NCBI GenBank assembly: GCA_965261255.1
Contig: CBDHCQ010000004.1
Location: 186,001-250,000, forward strand
Source: Bin80 sp965261255
Lineage (GTDB): Bacteria > Bacteroidota > Rhodothermia > Rhodothermales > Bin80
DNA length: 64,000 bases
Reading direction: 5' to 3'
Below, one piece after another: positions 36,839 through 46,621 of this stretch (within the stretch, counting starts at the first letter, position 1; every line of letters begins with the position of its first letter). Below the pieces are notes generated by a model that was not told where the DNA came from, ran no database searches, and saw only the letters and a program-made list of their open reading frames with translations. Made by a program: the position numbers and the translations under genes.

Positions 36839-37560
36839 ATGTCCATTACCAAGAAGATACGCGGCTTTTATATTTCCTGCCAACAGGAGTTGTTTCCTTG
36901 TGTGGAGCAGAACTATGGAGTTTTGCCCAAACGATTTAGGAAGTTGTTGTTAATGTGTGAGCTGGTGTGTGTGGAGGACCATCTGCCTCGCCCCCGGCTT
37001 CGTTCGGTGGGACGCCCGCTGGCGCACCGGGTTTGCCTTGCGCGGTCGTTTTTGGCCAAGATGGCGTTAAATATTCCGACGACTTCCGGGTTGCGGGAGC
37101 GCCTTCTATCGGACGTTCTGCTTCGGTCCCTATGTGGTTGGTCACGGCAGTGTGACGTGCCGAGTGCGGCCACGTTTTCTCGGGCTTTCCAGGAATTTGC
37201 GACGGCGAAGTTGCCGACCCGGATTCATGAATCCTTGATCAAACAGGGGTACGCGGGGGAGTTGGTGGGGCATATTTCACGAGATTCAACAGCGATTGAA
37301 GTGCAGGATCGGCCCGTTCCGAAGCATCACACATCAAAACCCGTAAGCGACGCAAGCGGGGGCGTCCGAAGAAGGGGAAGGAACGTCCAAAGGTGCCTCG
37401 TCGCTTGGAGCAGCAGTTGATGATGGAGCTGGACCCGAATAGCGGGCAGCTAGTCGGATTGTTGCTTGGGACCCTGCGAGCGTCGTAAGGGGGGACACAA
37501 CGTCGGGGGGTACGCACGGGCGCGGTACAAAGCTCGTACTTTTCGGGGGCATCCACAAAG
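36839..37560 (+). pseudogene. Decayed DDE (IS4-like) transposase
   Basis: The first part is open for 193 codons and ends FAT..ELVGHISRDSTAIEVQDRP, typical of the region around the first catalytic Asp (SRDSTAIE) of IS4/IS1182-type transposases. A frameshift near 37330 moves the basic linker KTRKRRKRGRPKKGKERP and LEQQLMMELDP to another frame; a further shift shows a degenerate C-x-x-x-x-x-x-x-N-x-x-GY-like stretch near 37470-37545. The catalytic core beyond this is gone. Dead element next to the uvrA-tail duplicate; no terminal inverted repeats seen. Confidence 0.7.
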
Positions 37561-37660
37561 CGGGATGCACGTGCTCCCATTTCGCCTAGTTTTTTCTGGT
37601 CGTCTCCAAGTCCGTCCAGTTCGAATCCAAGCAAAATTAGGAAATCTCCCCCCTCGGCTA

Positions 37661-37802
37661 CTACGCTAGGGAATTGTTTTCGGATAAGCAAGGCGAGCAG
37701 GTTTCTGGTGATCCGGCAATTGAGCCCGAAACCGCGATGGATTGTGATGATCAGCCCGCCACCGACAGAGCATTGGCGTTGTTAGTGCCTGTCTTCGCCT
37801 GA
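37661..37802 (+). pseudogene. Duplicate of the uvrA C-terminal end
   Basis: An open frame reading ARELFSDKQGEQVSGDPAIE then PETAMDCDDQPATDR and ending in TGA at 37800-37802. It corresponds to the last residues of the intact uvrA at 31511-31614 but differs at many positions and ends with extra residues. No other part of uvrA precedes it; a decayed transposase lies upstream. Confidence 0.85.
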
Positions 37803-37895
37803 TCTGGCCAAGTGGTAAACTTCTAATCAGGCCGTAGCCGATTCATCAAATTTTTCGCCAGGGTTTCCCCTATTGCAAGTGATGCGGTTGCGCTT
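37661..37895 (+). repeat. Copy B of diverged uvrA-lhgO junction repeat
   Basis: Second copy of the junction seen at 31511-31745, in the same order: uvrA tail, spacer with CGCCTGATCT, then the 3' end of lhgO on the - strand. Here lhgO is intact. The roughly 5.9 kb between the copies holds transposase relics and the TonB receptor. Confidence 0.85.
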
Positions 37896-39016
37896 GGAGA
37901 ACTTGCATTTAGTACACTCAGCACTCGTCGACTTTCTTGGATGCACATGCTTCGAATCATTGTGCCATCAGCTCTGACTGCCTGTGCACGCACTCCACTT
38001 CGTGCAGGTCTAAGGTCAGATCGTTTAACTGCGGGAATCAGGCGTTGTAGTATTCGTAGATAATACTTTTTGTTGAGGCTTTGCAGAATTTCGCGTATGC
38101 CAGTTCGCCACAATGAGCGCGCGAGATGCCAGCTGCCAGACCAAAGGACTGTTTCTAGGATGTCTGCTGGTGCAACTGTGAAGCGTTTGTATCCCTCCCG
38201 GGACAATGCCAGAACGGCGCTTGGGCCACAGAGTACGCGGCCATCTGTCATGCGGGTTGCATGTACACCAAGGAAGGGGACGCGTTCATCCCCCGCGGGA
38301 TAAATTAGATGGCGGCAGTACTGTCGGGGTACTAGTTCGTAATACTCCCCTCTGAACGGTAATACACGAATATGTGGTTCCTGCCCCAGAAGTTTAGCGA
38401 CACGGTCAGCATACAGTCCGGCACAGTTAAGAACATGTCGTGCACGGACTGTGAGATTGTCGGTCTCCAGAATAAAATGTTGACTTTCCTCATGCACTCG
38501 GTGCACGTATGAATTGGTAAATACGTCGGTGCCTTGTTCCTGCGACAGCGACTTCAGGCGCCGCACAACACTCGGAAAATCCACGATACCAGCATCACGC
38601 ACCAGAAGTGCTTTATTACCGGCTGCGTAGGGCTCGCGTTCGAGGAGTGTGTCTCGGTCTATAATCTGGCACTGCACACCATTTGCGCGCCCCCATTCGT
38701 ATAGGGTGTGTAGACGGGCCAATTCCCGGGGTGTACTGCCTGTGATCACTTTGCCGCAGAGTTCAAATGGCAGGTGATTGGTACGGCAGAAATTTTCCAT
38801 TAACCGCCGCCCTCGCAAGCACGTCTGTGCCTGATTCGATCCTGGCCGATAGTAGACTCCTGAGTGCAGTACGCCCGAATTACGGCCTGACTGGTGGGCC
38901 GCGACGGAGCTTTCCTTCTCCAGAACCAAAACCCGATGCTTACAATGCTCGCCCAGTTGCCAAGCTGTTGCAAGGCCGACAATCCCTCCCCCAATGATTG
39001 CTATGTCACACTCCAC
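37823..39016 (-). CDS. lhgO: L-2-hydroxyglutarate oxidase
   Basis: A 397-residue FAD-dependent DAO-family enzyme. N-terminal FAD-binding GGGIVGLATAWQLG at 9-22; HQSGRNSGVLHSGVYYRPGS near 42-61 is the hallmark of LhgO/L2HGDH. It oxidises L-2-hydroxyglutarate to 2-oxoglutarate and passes electrons to the quinone pool. Second gene of a two-gene operon, two bases after the aminotransferase-like gene. Its last 20 or so codons are duplicated near the uvrA stop. Confidence 0.93.
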   Translation of the reverse strand: MECDIAIIGGGIVGLATAWQLGEHCKHRVLVLEKESSVAAHQSGRNSGVLHSGVYYRPGSNQAQTCLRGRRLMENFCRTNHLPFELCGKVITGSTPRELARLHTLYEWGRANGVQCQIIDRDTLLEREPYAAGNKALLVRDAGIVDFPSVVRRLKSLSQEQGTDVFTNSYVHRVHEESQHFILETDNLTVRARHVLNCAGLYADRVAKLLGQEPHIRVLPFRGEYYELVPRQYCRHLIYPAGDERVPFLGVHATRMTDGRVLCGPSAVLALSREGYKRFTVAPADILETVLWSGSWHLARSLWRTGIREILQSLNKKYYLRILQRLIPAVKRSDLRPARSGVRAQAVRADGTMIRSMCIQESRRVLSVLNASSPSATASLAIGETLAKNLMNRLRPD

Positions 39017-39018
39017 CG

Positions 39019-40326
39019 CTAGGACTCGGAGCTCTCTGTTGCAGGTAAGCCATGGAGCACAACCTGTTCCATGGCGTCCACGAAACGGTCCAGTTCTTCC
39101 AAGGTTGTGAACAGGTTAGCCGTAACTCGCAGGCCTTCAAATTCCTCGTGTTTGATAGGTGTGGCAATTATACGGTGCGCATCCCAGAGGTGCGTGCCCA
39201 ACTCTGCCGTATCAATGCCCTCAATCTGGACCGTGCCGATGCAACAGGAGAATTCGGGCTTGAGACTGGTATGCATACGAATGCGGTCGTGCTGCATGAG
39301 CGGTTTTGCCCAGTAGTCACGCAGGTAACGCAGGCGATCCTCCTTGCGTTTAGCACCAATGCCCTGATGAAAGGTCAGCGCTTCGGCAATGGCTATGTAG
39401 TTAGCTGCAGGGTGCGTACCGATTTCTTCGTATTTGCGAATATCCTCATCCATCCCCTCCGGAGCCGCCATAAGCGGCCATAAGTCCTTGATTTTATCCT
39501 TGCGAACGTACAGCAGTCCCGTGCCATGTGGCGCTAATAGCCATTTGTGCAGGCTGGAAGCGTAGTAGTCACAATCCAGATCTTCATGCTTAAAATCAAA
39601 ATGGCCAAATGCGTGTGCACCGTCTACGATAACCGGGATTCCCTTGCGTCGAGCCATTTGGACTACCGGCTTCACAGGCAGGATCTGACCGGTAATATTG
39701 ATGATGTGGCACATGAGTATGGCACGGGTGCGGGGGCCAATGTTTTCCTCAAACAAGCGTACGATCTCTTCGGGATCTTCGGAGGGTACGGGTATGGAAA
39801 ACTGTTTAAGGACAATTCCGTCACGGCGTTCTCGTTGCTTGAACGTTGTGATCATGCGTCCATAGTCCTGCGTTGTAGTTAACACTTCGTCACCGGGCTT
39901 GAACTCCAGTCCTAATTGGCAAATTTGAAGCCCTTCACTGGAATTGCGTGTTAGTGCAATCTCCTCGGAATCACAGCCAAACTCCAACGCCAGGCGCTGT
40001 CGGACTCCCTCGCGCTGAGGTTCCAGGATGCGCCACATCGTGTACACCGGTGCTTCATTGGAGTAGTCAAGATGTCCTTTCATAGCCTCCTGGACAATCC
40101 TTGGAGAAGGACTCACGCCGCCGCTGTTGAGGTTGATCAGACTGCGATCAACCGTGAAGGCTTGTTGCACCGCCAGCCAAAAAGTCTCATCACGCGTTAC
40201 ATCACCAGCCACACCTGCTATGTGTTCAAGTACAGCCGGGACACGCTCAGGAATCAGTGAGCTGTATGTGAGGGCTGCGGCTGCGGGGGCCCCGATTTGG
40301 TAAAGAAACTGCCTGCGGTTTGACAT
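39019..40326 (-). CDS. Class V aminotransferase-like PLP enzyme with export signal
   Basis: About 435 residues from MSNRRQFL; the ATG at 40374 would add 16 residues before it. The start MSNRRQFLYQIG suggests a Tat-like signal. The body is a class V aminotransferase of the isopenicillin-N-epimerase/cysteine-desulfurase group: NLNSGGVSPSP near residue 82, DGAHAFGHFDF for the PLP-contacting Asp, and SSLHKWLLAPHGTG with the Schiff-base Lys. Substrate unknown. A periplasmic PLP enzyme of this type is typical of secreted racemase/epimerase-like proteins. First gene of an operon with lhgO (2 bp apart). Confidence 0.87.
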   Translation of the reverse strand: MSNRRQFLYQIGAPAAAALTYSSLIPERVPAVLEHIAGVAGDVTRDETFWLAVQQAFTVDRSLINLNSGGVSPSPRIVQEAMKGHLDYSNEAPVYTMWRILEPQREGVRQRLALEFGCDSEEIALTRNSSEGLQICQLGLEFKPGDEVLTTTQDYGRMITTFKQRERRDGIVLKQFSIPVPSEDPEEIVRLFEENIGPRTRAILMCHIINITGQILPVKPVVQMARRKGIPVIVDGAHAFGHFDFKHEDLDCDYYASSLHKWLLAPHGTGLLYVRKDKIKDLWPLMAAPEGMDEDIRKYEEIGTHPAANYIAIAEALTFHQGIGAKRKEDRLRYLRDYWAKPLMQHDRIRMHTSLKPEFSCCIGTVQIEGIDTAELGTHLWDAHRIIATPIKHEEFEGLRVTANLFTTLEELDRFVDAMEQVVLHGLPATESSES

Positions 40327-40412
40327 GATTAAACCCTTACTTAACTGATCAGTAAATAAATTAAGGCATTTCATTAACTGATATAGGGTTTATTGTGCGA
40401 TCCGGGATACGC

Positions 40413-41444
40413 ATGTTTTATTGGGTGCTAGTCTGTTTACTGATTGCTAATTGCGACGCAGGAGATCGGCAATATGATACGGACGCTGTGATCCGAGCCG
40501 TTACACTTGATGCTCGGAATGAGCCGTCCGCGGCAATGTTGCCAAAGTTGAAGGAATCCGGGTTCACACATATAACACTGGTGCAGTTCGGCTTTCAGCG
40601 GGATGCTGACGTTCCCGAGATCCGCATGAATCCCGATGCAAGATGGTACAGCGAAAGTGATCGGGCGGCACGGGAATTGTCTCGAAAAGCGGATAGCCTC
40701 GAAATGGCAATCATCCTGAAGCCGCATCTTTGGCTTGGTCGCTACAGTGCTGAGGGTCAGTCGAGAAGCTCAATTGGTTATTCGGAGGAGCACGATTGGC
40801 AGACTTGGGAAACGCAGTACTCTGAGCTGCTCATGCACTACGCACACCTCGCAGAAGAGATTGATGCTGCAATGCTTGTAATTGGTACGGAGCTTGCGAG
40901 AAGTGCGCATGAGCGCCCGGATTATTGGCGCGGACTCATCAAGAATATTCGCTCGGTGTACCAGGGCGACCTGACTTATGCGGCTAACTGGTGGGCGGAA
41001 TACGAGGAAATTGAGTTTTGGGATATGCTGGATTATATCGGCGTACAGGCATATTTCGAACTTACCGATGAACCCAACCCAACCAACGGGATGCTGGCAC
41101 AGGGCTGGGAGCCTCATATTGAGGCGCTTGCGGGTCTCTCCAAGCGTATGAATCTGCCCATTCTTTTTACCGAGATTGGCTACCGGAATGTCCCTGATGC
41201 GGCCTCCATGCCATGGCGTTGGCCCTCGCGTGGAGAAGCGGATTCGGTGGAGCCGGCTGATGATCTACAGGCCCGGCTGTATGAAGTGTTTTTTGATGAG
41301 TTGTGGAATAAACCGTGGTTCAGTGGTGCCATTCTCTGGAAATGGTACGGTGATCGCGACCGGCCTCGCACCTATCTGGATTTCACTCCACAAGGTAAGC
41401 CGGCCGAAGAAGTTATCCGTTCCCGGTTCACAGCCAGCCTGTAG
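40413..41444 (+). CDS. GH113-like glycoside hydrolase lipoprotein
   Basis: About 343 residues from MFYWVLVCLLIANC, which ends in a lipobox; an upstream GTG at 40395 is possible. TIM-barrel with VIGTELAR and the later LPILFTEIGYRN, which carry the two acidic residues expected for the acid/base and nucleophile of GH113-like enzymes (family includes beta-mannanases). The strand TYAANWWAEYEEIEFWDMLDYIG fits the barrel. Membrane-anchored, acting on a glycan at the cell surface. The next gene starts 4 bases after the stop. Confidence 0.8.
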   Translation: MFYWVLVCLLIANCDAGDRQYDTDAVIRAVTLDARNEPSAAMLPKLKESGFTHITLVQFGFQRDADVPEIRMNPDARWYSESDRAARELSRKADSLEMAIILKPHLWLGRYSAEGQSRSSIGYSEEHDWQTWETQYSELLMHYAHLAEEIDAAMLVIGTELARSAHERPDYWRGLIKNIRSVYQGDLTYAANWWAEYEEIEFWDMLDYIGVQAYFELTDEPNPTNGMLAQGWEPHIEALAGLSKRMNLPILFTEIGYRNVPDAASMPWRWPSRGEADSVEPADDLQARLYEVFFDELWNKPWFSGAILWKWYGDRDRPRTYLDFTPQGKPAEEVIRSRFTASL

Positions 41445-41448
41445 GTAC

Positions 41449-42627
41449 ATGCGAACGCTCTGTTTGCTGCTCGTGATTTTTTTTCTGGGCTGCGATTCGT
41501 CAGGTATAGAACCCGAACCCCCTCCGGTCAGGGGGGATGTCATTGACGTGACCACTCTTGCAACCTACACAGCTGAGGAGGTATCGCAACTGGTTGGCGG
41601 ATATGGAATACCTTATTCAGCGAGGTATGGTGTTTCATTTTATGTCATAGAGTACCTGACCGTGGACACACATGGAGAGGAAACGACAGCTTCGGGTGCA
41701 GTAGCCGTTCCGCAACCTATTCTACGGTCGCTTCCGATGGTTTCGTATCAGCATGGGACGGTCATTCGGCGTTCATTCGCGCCTTCTAGAGGTGACACGA
41801 ATGAAGCTGTGGTGGGCATGTTTTTTGCCGCAGACGGGTATTTATCAGTAATGCCGGACCTGATTGGGTTAGGGCGTTCGCCGGGACTGCATCCCTATTT
41901 GATAGCTGATGTATCTGCTTCGGCCATAGTCGATATGATGCAGGCTGTGGTCCGCTGGTCCGCCACCCAGCCTTGGAGCTACTCAGGCGAGGTTTACATC
42001 GCGGGATACTCGGCAGGCGGTTACACGGGCATGGCAGCACATCGCCTTTTGGAGGCCGAGTATTCGAGCGAATTTACCATTAAGGCGTCTTCCCTGATGG
42101 CAGGACCTTACGATTTAAGTGGGACCATGTTGGACCTCATGCTGCGGGAGGAACCATATCCCCAACCATATTATTTCCCCTACGTGTTATTCAGCTATAA
42201 CGAGGCTTACGGCTTGTATAACAGTCCGTCTGATTTTCTTGCGAGCCCTTACGATGTTACGTTACCTCCACTTTTTGACGGAATGCATGGCGGTGGTGAC
42301 ATTAATGAGGCTATGCCAAATATCCCGATTCAAATTGTACATCCAAATGTACTTCGATCCTTTAGGTCTGACCTCAACCACCCATTTCGTCAGCGCCTAC
42401 GTGAGAATGATCTGATCAACTGGACACCGCGGGCACCAACCCGGTTATATCATTGTGCGGCAGACGAACTTGTGCCCATTGAAAATTCTAGTATTGCCGC
42501 ACAGGCACTTGGTGAGGCCGCGACATTGTTGGATCCAAGCCCACAGAGTGGCCATGGTGACTGTGCACCCCTCGCCATTGCAAGCACGCGAGCGTGGTTC
42601 AATTCGGTATCTACATCGGGACAATAA
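41449..42627 (+). CDS. Alpha/beta-hydrolase (lipase/esterase-like) lipoprotein
   Basis: About 392 residues from MRTLCLLLVIFFLGC, which is a lipoprotein signal; a longer in-frame extension from 41176 overlaps the preceding gene and is not the start. Hydrolase core with nucleophile elbow GYSAGGYTG near residue 185 and candidate catalytic His in SGHGDCAPL near the end. Resembles secreted lipases of the PF03583 type. Likely in an operon with the GH113-like gene, 4 bases upstream. Confidence 0.83.
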   Translation: MRTLCLLLVIFFLGCDSSGIEPEPPPVRGDVIDVTTLATYTAEEVSQLVGGYGIPYSARYGVSFYVIEYLTVDTHGEETTASGAVAVPQPILRSLPMVSYQHGTVIRRSFAPSRGDTNEAVVGMFFAADGYLSVMPDLIGLGRSPGLHPYLIADVSASAIVDMMQAVVRWSATQPWSYSGEVYIAGYSAGGYTGMAAHRLLEAEYSSEFTIKASSLMAGPYDLSGTMLDLMLREEPYPQPYYFPYVLFSYNEAYGLYNSPSDFLASPYDVTLPPLFDGMHGGGDINEAMPNIPIQIVHPNVLRSFRSDLNHPFRQRLRENDLINWTPRAPTRLYHCAADELVPIENSSIAAQALGEAATLLDPSPQSGHGDCAPLAIASTRAWFNSVSTSGQ

Positions 42628-42678
42628 CATCTGGCGCCAGTCTGAACTGATCAGACATTCCGGGAACCGCAACCGTGG

Positions 42679-44382
42679 TCACTGAACCAAAAGCTTTCCG
42701 TGAGCAGTCAGCGTAGCATTCTGTCTGGTTACGATAACACGGTACAGATACATTCCTTTAGGGAGCGTGCTCGTGTGTACGAGGACAGATTGTTGGCTTG
42801 CCGGAGCCATGATTTGTGGAGGTATGGTGGCAACGCGACGCCCAATCAAGTCATGTAACTCTACCGATACGGTGGCTCGTTCCGGCAGGTCAAAAATGAT
42901 CTGCGTGTCACCGGACGAGGGACTAGGATAGTGGCCATGAAGAATAAAGCCAGGTAACACATCAGGGCGCTCATTACTCAGTGACTCGTGTACGGAGAGC
43001 TCGAATTGTAATGCCCCCTGCAAACCGTTAGTGTCTACAGCATGGAGCGTATAGGTAGTCGTGTCTGAGAGGGCAGTGGCTGTTCCCTGTAATGTGCGCG
43101 TCGAAGCGTCAAAGGACAGCCCAGAGGGAAGAGGGGGAGAAAGCGAATAGGTGAATGAGCCACTTCCACCTCGGGCAGCAGGTAGAGTGGTGGCTGGGAT
43201 CGGGACGCCCAGCACGAACTGCAAAGGCTTACCAAAGGATTCAAATCCCAATGAGCCGCCCGTAGCCGAGAACCTGTAAATCCGCCCATTTCCGGCGAGC
43301 ATAAAAACTTCGCCTTGGTGATCAATGCCGAAAGATAGAGGAGACAGGAAAGTGTCTTCTAGTAATGAGGTTCCCAGCAGGGAACTCCCGTCGTGGAGCA
43401 GTCCCCAAAATCGGCCGTCAACATAATCTCCAAAAACATACCAGCCTGTAAGATCCGGTACACCAGGGCCGCGATAAACGTATCCTCCTGTTACCGAGGC
43501 GGGTCCGTTTGAGTGATCATACTCAAAAATCGGCAGCACCAGACCACTTTGGTTACAGTTCGCACGCGGCCGAAAACACTGCGTCCCTTCCATGATCGGC
43601 CACCCATAGTTTTTGCCTTTTTCGATAATATTGATTTCTTCGATCGTGTTTTGCCCCACATCTGCTGCGTAAAAAACGTCAGTCTTGAAATCGAAAGTGA
43701 ATCTCCATGGGTTACGAAGTCCCCAGACAAAGATTTCCGGCAGACCGGCAGCTCCGCTGGCAAAAGGGTTATCCGGCGGGATTGTGTATGGAATATCATC
43801 CACATTGATTCTTGAGATGGTGCCCAGAAGCGAGCACGTATTCTGACCGTTTCCGTATTGATCGTTGGCACCACCCCCATCACCAAAGGCAATGTACAGA
43901 GCTCCGTCGGGCCCAAAAGCCAATTGTCCGCCGTTGTGATTGCCGGCTGGCTGGTTTACCTCAAGGATCACGATTTCGCTGCCCGCATCGGCCCGGTTTG
44001 CATCGCCGGCGAGCACACTGTAACGTGCGATCACGCTCCGCCGCGGGTTTGAGGCGGTGTAGTAGACAAAAAAGTATCCGTTAACGCCGTAATCCGGGTG
44101 GAAGGCCAGACCAAGCAAACCTTCCTCGTTATTGACTGATCGAACACGGTCCTTTATGTCCAGAAATGTGTGACGATCAGTTACATCCTGTCTGTTATCA
44201 AAAGTCCAAATAATGCCTTGCTGCTCAACCACAAAGAGCTGTTCTCCGAAGTGCTGCATATCCACCGGTCGATTAAAGGAAAGGTTTGTAAACGCGTGTT
44301 CGAGAGTGACTTGGGGCTGGCTCCAGGCAGGGGTTGCGGCAAGAAATATTCCAGCTAAGATGAAGACGCAATTCTTTTGCAT
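42679..44382 (-). CDS. PQQ-type sugar dehydrogenase with T9SS sorting domain
   Basis: A 567-residue secreted protein. After the signal peptide (ending in ATPAWSQ) comes a six-bladed beta-propeller of the glucose/sorbosone dehydrogenase family (GLLGLAFHPDYGVNGYFFVYY, then NHNGGQLAFGPDGALYIAFG), which binds PQQ and oxidises sugars. A putative Ig-like domain (about 400-480) follows. The last 85 residues form a type IX secretion C-terminal sorting domain (VELHDLIGRRVATI, then LPKGMYLYRVIV, then KLLVQ). The protein is therefore probably exported by T9SS and attached to the cell surface. Convergent with the lipase-like gene. Confidence 0.9.
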   Translation of the reverse strand: MQKNCVFILAGIFLAATPAWSQPQVTLEHAFTNLSFNRPVDMQHFGEQLFVVEQQGIIWTFDNRQDVTDRHTFLDIKDRVRSVNNEEGLLGLAFHPDYGVNGYFFVYYTASNPRRSVIARYSVLAGDANRADAGSEIVILEVNQPAGNHNGGQLAFGPDGALYIAFGDGGGANDQYGNGQNTCSLLGTISRINVDDIPYTIPPDNPFASGAAGLPEIFVWGLRNPWRFTFDFKTDVFYAADVGQNTIEEINIIEKGKNYGWPIMEGTQCFRPRANCNQSGLVLPIFEYDHSNGPASVTGGYVYRGPGVPDLTGWYVFGDYVDGRFWGLLHDGSSLLGTSLLEDTFLSPLSFGIDHQGEVFMLAGNGRIYRFSATGGSLGFESFGKPLQFVLGVPIPATTLPAARGGSGSFTYSLSPPLPSGLSFDASTRTLQGTATALSDTTTYTLHAVDTNGLQGALQFELSVHESLSNERPDVLPGFILHGHYPSPSSGDTQIIFDLPERATVSVELHDLIGRRVATIPPQIMAPASQQSVLVHTSTLPKGMYLYRVIVTRQNATLTAHGKLLVQ

Positions 44383-44609
44383 AACTGATTGAGGTTATGA
44401 GGTTTCCAGGACGAAATCCAATAGGCTTACCCGTCTCTCACAAAGACGTTCTTTCGAGATTGCAATAATCGCGGGACATGCGGTGTTGGGATTTGGAAAC
44501 TTCCTCAATTCACGATGATCCAGAACGGCCTGCCGGGCGGGTTCGGAAAGTATAAAGGGAATATCTTATAGGGTCTCGAAAGAGATTGGTCTCAATTTGT
44601 AGGTTACTC

Positions 44610-46613
44610 ATGAAAACATTCGCAAGCTTAGTTGTCTTTTTCGTAATTGCTGCCAGCGTGCAGGCACAGGACCGGATAGAACTGGTGCAGTATCTGGACA
44701 TGGAAACGGTATCCAATCCGCAGTTGTCCCCGGATGGGGCGGAAATCATTTATACAAGAGGCTGGATTGATCGGATGGAGGATCGGAGAGCGTCAAGTCT
44801 TTGGATCATGGATTCGGATGGCGCACACAACCGGTTCCTGACCCACGGTTCTTCTCCTCGCTGGTCACCTGACGGTACTCGCTATCTCTATCTCGCTGAG
44901 GGAGAGCCCAGTGGGCGACAGATTTTTGTACAATGGCGGACCATTGCCGGTCCGGCCACACAAGTCACGCGCCTCGAGCAAGCGCCCTCCAATGTGCGAT
45001 GGAGCCCAGATGGCAAATGGATTGCCTTTACAGCCTTTGTGCCGGGAGATAAAGGCTGGGGCATCAGCCCACCTGGCAAACCAGACGGGGCCAAGTGGAC
45101 GACCTCTCCGAGAGTCGTAGAAGATTTGGTTTACCGGCGTGACCGCGTTGGATTCTATGAGCCGGGGTATACACATGTGTTTGTAGTTTCCGCCGAAGGA
45201 GGAACAGCACGGCAGCTCACAGATGGTGAATGGCATCATGGACGTGGAGGTATTACCTGGACCCCAAATGGATCCGAAATCCTGTTTTCCAGTCTTCGCA
45301 CCGAAGATGCACCGTGGGCATGGAGGGAGTCCGAAATCTATGCGGTCAATATTGCCTCAGGTGACATTCGTCAGCTTACTACACGCAGGGGACCCGACAG
45401 TAACCCTGTAGTGTCTCCCGATGGGCGAAAGGTAGCTTACACGGGATACGACTTTTCAGATGATACATACATTGCGCAGCGCCTGTATGTGATGAATATT
45501 GACGGCAGCAGTTCAAAAGTTTTGACGGAAAGCCTTGACCGTTCCCCCAGAGGATTGATATGGCAGCCAGACAGTGAAGGGGTATATTTTACGGCCAACG
45601 ATCACGGTACGCGCAACCTGTATCATGTTGATCTGGAGAGCAATGTGAGGCAGATCACCCAATTGAATGCTATGCTCAGCGTCTCGAGTGCGGTGAGAGG
45701 CCAGTTTGTCGGTACGTACAGCGATTCGCACAATACTTCACGACTGGTTACTTTGGGTGTGGAGGAAGATTCTCCCCAAGTATTGCTTGATGTTAATGAG
45801 GATGTTTTGGGGCAGGTTGATCTTGGTGTTGTCGAAGAAATAAACTATTCCTCTGTGGATGATCTAGGCATTCAGGGGTGGATCATCAAGCCTCCGGACT
45901 TTGATGCCGATAAGAAGTATCCGCTGATCCTTGCGATCCATGGTGGTCCGCATGGCATGTACAATGTCGGTTTCAGTTTTTCTTGGCAGTACCATGCTGC
46001 CCAGGGGTATGTGGTACTGTATACCAATCCACGCGGATCAAGCGGATACGGCAGTGACTTTGGCAATGCCATCAAACGGGCATACCCCGGCAAAGATTAC
46101 AATGATCTGATGCGTGGAGTAGACGAGGTTGTCGCACGTGGATTTATAGATGAAGACAACATGTTTGTGTATGGCTGCAGTGGGGGCGGTGTATTAACTT
46201 CATGGGTTGTAGGACAGACTGACCGGTTTGCCGCTGCCAGCGCCAATTGCCCGGTGACCAACTGGCTTTCATTTGTAGGGACTACAGACGGTGCTTCCTG
46301 GTACTATAACTTTGACCATCTTCCTTGGGAAGATCCCTCGGAGCACCTGCGTCGCTCTCCACTTATGCATGTCGGTAATGTCTCGACACCAACCATGCTC
46401 ATGACGGGGGTCAATGATTTGCGTACACCTATGTCGCAGACAGAGGAGTACTATCAGGCGCTCAAATTGCTCAAGGTGCCAACTGCCATGATCCGCTTCA
46501 ATGGGGAATACCACGGTACAACCTCTAAACCCAGCAACTATCTGCGCACGCAGCTTTATCTGCACCACTGGTTCAAGAGGCATGCGCGTGACAGTGACAG
46601 GCCGCAAATGTAG
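44610..46613 (+). CDS. S9-family peptidase (acylaminoacyl-peptidase-like)
   Basis: About 667 residues from MKTFASLVVFFVIAASVQAQ, a signal peptide; ATG at 44586 is possible. N-terminal WD40-like beta-propeller (TolB-type repeats), then an alpha/beta-hydrolase domain with nucleophile YGCSGGGVLT, Asp in GVNDLRTPMSQTEEYY and His in EYHGTTSKP. The nucleophile motif is GCSGGG rather than the more usual GxSYGG. Periplasmic serine peptidase that cleaves oligopeptides. The next gene follows within 10 bases. Confidence 0.93.
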   Translation: MKTFASLVVFFVIAASVQAQDRIELVQYLDMETVSNPQLSPDGAEIIYTRGWIDRMEDRRASSLWIMDSDGAHNRFLTHGSSPRWSPDGTRYLYLAEGEPSGRQIFVQWRTIAGPATQVTRLEQAPSNVRWSPDGKWIAFTAFVPGDKGWGISPPGKPDGAKWTTSPRVVEDLVYRRDRVGFYEPGYTHVFVVSAEGGTARQLTDGEWHHGRGGITWTPNGSEILFSSLRTEDAPWAWRESEIYAVNIASGDIRQLTTRRGPDSNPVVSPDGRKVAYTGYDFSDDTYIAQRLYVMNIDGSSSKVLTESLDRSPRGLIWQPDSEGVYFTANDHGTRNLYHVDLESNVRQITQLNAMLSVSSAVRGQFVGTYSDSHNTSRLVTLGVEEDSPQVLLDVNEDVLGQVDLGVVEEINYSSVDDLGIQGWIIKPPDFDADKKYPLILAIHGGPHGMYNVGFSFSWQYHAAQGYVVLYTNPRGSSGYGSDFGNAIKRAYPGKDYNDLMRGVDEVVARGFIDEDNMFVYGCSGGGVLTSWVVGQTDRFAAASANCPVTNWLSFVGTTDGASWYYNFDHLPWEDPSEHLRRSPLMHVGNVSTPTMLMTGVNDLRTPMSQTEEYYQALKLLKVPTAMIRFNGEYHGTTSKPSNYLRTQLYLHHWFKRHARDSDRPQM

Positions 46614-46621
46614 GCTTCTGG

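Noticed and set aside
41176..41448. A 91-residue extension of the lipase-like gene
   Set aside because: It overlaps the 3' end of the GH113-like gene in another frame; the lipoprotein signal begins at 41449.
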